Shown here: positions 6,665-8,464 of the stretch, in pieces
Position numbering within the stretch: the stretch's first letter is position 1
Layout of the letters: each line of letters opens with the position of its first letter
Source: Sphingomonadaceae bacterium
GTDB lineage: Bacteria > Pseudomonadota > Alphaproteobacteria > Sphingomonadales > Sphingomonadaceae
DNA: 8,464 bases
Assembly: GCA_004282995.1 (NCBI GenBank)
Contig: SHLU01000097.1
Coordinates: 1-8,464 of the forward strand
Direction: 5' to 3'
The notes under the pieces: generated by a model
What the model saw: only the letters and a program-made list of their open reading frames with translations
What the model was told of the DNA's origin: nothing
Database searches by the model: none
Made by a program: the position numbers and the translations under genes

Positions 6665-8209
6665 GTGCCCGAGATACGCCACGCCCTCACCATCAAGCGC
6701 GAGGACGACTTCGCGAACTGGTATCAGGCCGTCATCGCCGAAGCCGGCCTGGCCGAGGAATCGGGGGTTCGCGGGTGCATGGTGATAAAGCCGTGGGGCT
6801 ATGGCATCTGGGAACGCATCCAGCGCCTGCTCGACGACCGGATCAAGGCCACAGGCCACGAGAACGTCTATTTCCCGCTCTTCATCCCGCTTTCCAATTT
6901 CGAACGCGAGGCCGAGCACGTCGAAGGCTTCGCCAAGGAAATGGCGGTCGTCACCCATCACCGGCTGATTGGTGATGGCGAAGGCGGGCTGATCCCCGAT
7001 CCGCAAGCCAAGCTGGAAGAACCGTTGGTGGTCCGCCCGACGTCCGAAACCATTTTCGGCGACGCCATGGCGCGCTGGATCCAGAGCTGGCGCGACCTGC
7101 CGCTGAAGCTCAACCAGTGGGCCAATGTCGTGCGGTGGGAAATGCGCACCCGCATGTTCCTGCGCACCAGCGAATTCCTGTGGCAGGAGGGCCATACCGC
7201 TCACGCCACCGCGGAGGAGGCCAAGGATCACACGCTGACCATGCTCGAGGTCTATCGCGCCCATGCCGAGAACGATCTCGCGTTGCCGGTGATTGCCGGC
7301 GAAAAGCCTGAAAACGAGCGTTTTCCCGGCGCGGTCGAGACGTGGTCGATCGAAGCCATGATGCAGGACGGCAAGGCCCTGCAGGCGGGCACCAGTCACT
7401 ATCTTGGCACCAATTTCTCGCAAGCCTCGGGCATCAAGTACCAGGCCCGCGAAGGTGGCGAGCAATTCTGCCACACCACCAGTTGGGGCGTTTCGACCCG
7501 CATGATTGGCGGCGTCATCATGACCCATGGCGATGATGACGGACTGCGCGTTCCCCCGCGCATCGCGCCGCAACAGGTCATCATCCTGCCGATGCTGCGC
7601 GACAAGCCAGAAGACGATGCGCTGATCGCTTATTGCGAAGAATTGCGCGCTTCGCTCGCCGCGCAATCCGCACTGGACGAGCCGGTCCGGGTGCTGCTCG
7701 ATACCAAGCCTGGAAAGGCTGCAGCCAAACGCTGGGACTGGGTGCGCAAGGGTGCTCCAGTGATTGTCGAGGTTGGCGGACGCGACATGGAAAACGGCGT
7801 CGTCAGCATGTTGCGGCGCGATAATTTGTGGAATGCCGAGACCGGCAAACCGGCGTTCGAGACGCCAAGCCGCGAAGCGCTGGCTGAAAGCATCTCCGAC
7901 TTGCTCACGGGCATCCAGACCGCCCTGTTTGAGGAAGCGCGCGAGCGCCGCGATGCCCAGATCGTCGAAGAAGTGAGCAGCTTCGATGACGTGCGCGCCT
8001 ATTATTCGAAGGGCAGGAAGTTCCCTGGCTGGGTCAAGGTCGCATGGTCGAAGCCTACGGGCGCGACACTGGACAAGGTGGTCGAGCAGTTGAAGGACCT
8101 GAAACTGACGATCCGCAACGTGCCGATGGATACATTTGCACCCGATGGCCCGTGCATCTTCACCGGCGAAACGGCCAAGGAATGGATTTACGTCGCCAAG
8201 GCGTATTGA
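6665..8209 (+). CDS. proS: Prolyl-tRNA synthetase, archaeal/eukaryotic-type (type 3)
   Basis: Encodes a 514-residue class II synthetase that charges tRNA(Pro) with proline. Visible motifs: RGCMVIKPWGYGIWERIQ (36-53) in the motif 1 region, RPTSE (124-128), motif 2 RWEMRTRMFLRTSEFLWQEGHTAHAT (from 157), and motif 3 with GLRVPPRIAP (from 293). The anticodon-binding domain follows (about 300-400), then a C-terminal extension ending in AKAY. Motifs 2 and 3 lie close together, so the ~180-residue editing insertion of ordinary bacterial (type 1) ProRS is absent. The C-terminal extension and terminal Tyr mark the archaeal/eukaryotic type; in Thermus that Tyr reaches into the active site. The four zinc cysteines of the typical C-terminal Z domain are not present; only one Cys (GPCIFTGE) remains near the end. 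The start is GTG, 10 bases after AGGA, and begins right at the family N-terminus. Confidence 0.95.
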   Translation: MPEIRHALTIKREDDFANWYQAVIAEAGLAEESGVRGCMVIKPWGYGIWERIQRLLDDRIKATGHENVYFPLFIPLSNFEREAEHVEGFAKEMAVVTHHRLIGDGEGGLIPDPQAKLEEPLVVRPTSETIFGDAMARWIQSWRDLPLKLNQWANVVRWEMRTRMFLRTSEFLWQEGHTAHATAEEAKDHTLTMLEVYRAHAENDLALPVIAGEKPENERFPGAVETWSIEAMMQDGKALQAGTSHYLGTNFSQASGIKYQAREGGEQFCHTTSWGVSTRMIGGVIMTHGDDDGLRVPPRIAPQQVIILPMLRDKPEDDALIAYCEELRASLAAQSALDEPVRVLLDTKPGKAAAKRWDWVRKGAPVIVEVGGRDMENGVVSMLRRDNLWNAETGKPAFETPSREALAESISDLLTGIQTALFEEARERRDAQIVEEVSSFDDVRAYYSKGRKFPGWVKVAWSKPTGATLDKVVEQLKDLKLTIRNVPMDTFAPDGPCIFTGETAKEWIYVAKAY

Positions 8210-8240
8210 CCGCGCCCTCGCAAAGGTCTGAAAAGGCGGC

Positions 8241-8464
8241 ATGCGCAAACTGATCCTCGCCGCCGCCCTCTTCACCACACCCGCCGTTGCCCAGGATACG
8301 CCGGCCGACAATGTCTCGGCCGATCGGCTCAAGGAAGATGTCGAGAAGCTCGTCTCCTTCGGCACCCGCCATACTTTGTCGGAACAGGATGATCCCACCC
8401 GCGGGATCGGGGCCGCAGTGGACTGGGGCGCAGCCGAGTTTCAACGCATAGCTACGGCTTGCGG
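8241..8464 (+). CDS. Exported M28-type metallopeptidase, N-terminal fragment
   Basis: The first 74 codons are present and the gene runs off the right edge. Residues 1-17 (MRKLILAAALFTTPAVA) form a clear Sec signal peptide with an AVA cleavage site before QD, so the mature protein is periplasmic or secreted. The mature start continues DRLKEDVEKLVSFGTRHTLSE, then DDPTRGIGAAVDWGAAEFQRIATAC. The pattern V-x-x-LVSFGTRHT followed by RGIGAA-x-x-W is characteristic of the N-terminal region of M28-like zinc aminopeptidases. The metal ligands lie beyond the window, so the family call rests on this N-terminal region only. The ATG at 8241 has AAAAGG at 8231-8236 upstream. It begins 31 bases after proS with no terminator between, so it may be read through from proS. 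Confidence 0.75.
   Translation, partial: MRKLILAAALFTTPAVAQDTPADNVSADRLKEDVEKLVSFGTRHTLSEQDDPTRGIGAAVDWGAAEFQRIATAC

Noticed and set aside
6641..8398. 585-codon open frame on the minus strand opposite proS
   Set aside because: It mirrors proS across its whole length. The translation shows no recognisable domain, while the plus strand encodes a complete ProRS with all class II motifs. Long antisense frames are common in GC-rich genes.
1..8464. Mobile elements, CRISPR arrays, tRNA/rRNA genes or a novel multi-gene system
   Set aside because: No terminal inverted repeats with a transposase, no spaced repeats of CRISPR type, and no tRNA-like cloverleaf noticed by eye. Nearly all bases belong to recognisable core genes.

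Overview
The window looks like ordinary chromosomal housekeeping DNA from a GC-rich alphaproteobacterium. Sphingomonadales (Erythrobacter/Altererythrobacter/Sphingomonas-like) is my best guess. The grounds are a PhaR polyhydroxyalkanoate regulator, a patatin-related protein of the long GASAG family, an archaeal/eukaryotic-type prolyl-tRNA synthetase, an alphaproteobacterial-type LexA box, and several genes without good Shine-Dalgarno sequences. The taxonomic call is inference from gene content, not from a marker gene.

Layout: at 1-786 on the minus strand is the N-terminal part of a patatin-like phospholipase that runs off the left edge. A 71-bp divergent intergenic region (787-857) carries a perfect GTTC-N7-GTTC direct repeat, the SOS box recognised by alphaproteobacterial LexA. 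It lies inside a plausible radA promoter. On the plus strand follow radA (858-2225), a cvpA-family membrane protein (2240-2776), a degenerate IscU/SufU-type Fe-S scaffold-like protein overlapping cvpA by one base (2776-3216), an MHS-type MFS symporter with an extra ~100-residue periplasmic loop (3255-4883), and alanine racemase (4923-5969). An 89-bp gap with an 18-bp perfect palindrome and repeated TGCGCAGCA units precedes phaR (6059-6610). Then come proS (6665-8209) and the start of an exported M28-type metallopeptidase (8241-8464, cut by the right edge).

All genes from radA onward point the same way. radA-cvpA-scaffold are packed tightly enough to be one transcript. The MFS gene, alr and phaR have small gaps and may be separate or read-through units. 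Functionally the region mixes DNA repair (RadA), membrane/envelope functions (CvpA, patatin, MFS, Alr, M28 peptidase), carbon-storage control (PhaR) and translation (ProRS). There is no sign of a mobile element, CRISPR array, tRNA or rRNA. No stretch over 300 bases lacks a gene. I did not find a clearly new multi-gene system. The most interesting signals are the two regulatory sites and the family-atypical features of the scaffold, transporter and ProRS proteins.
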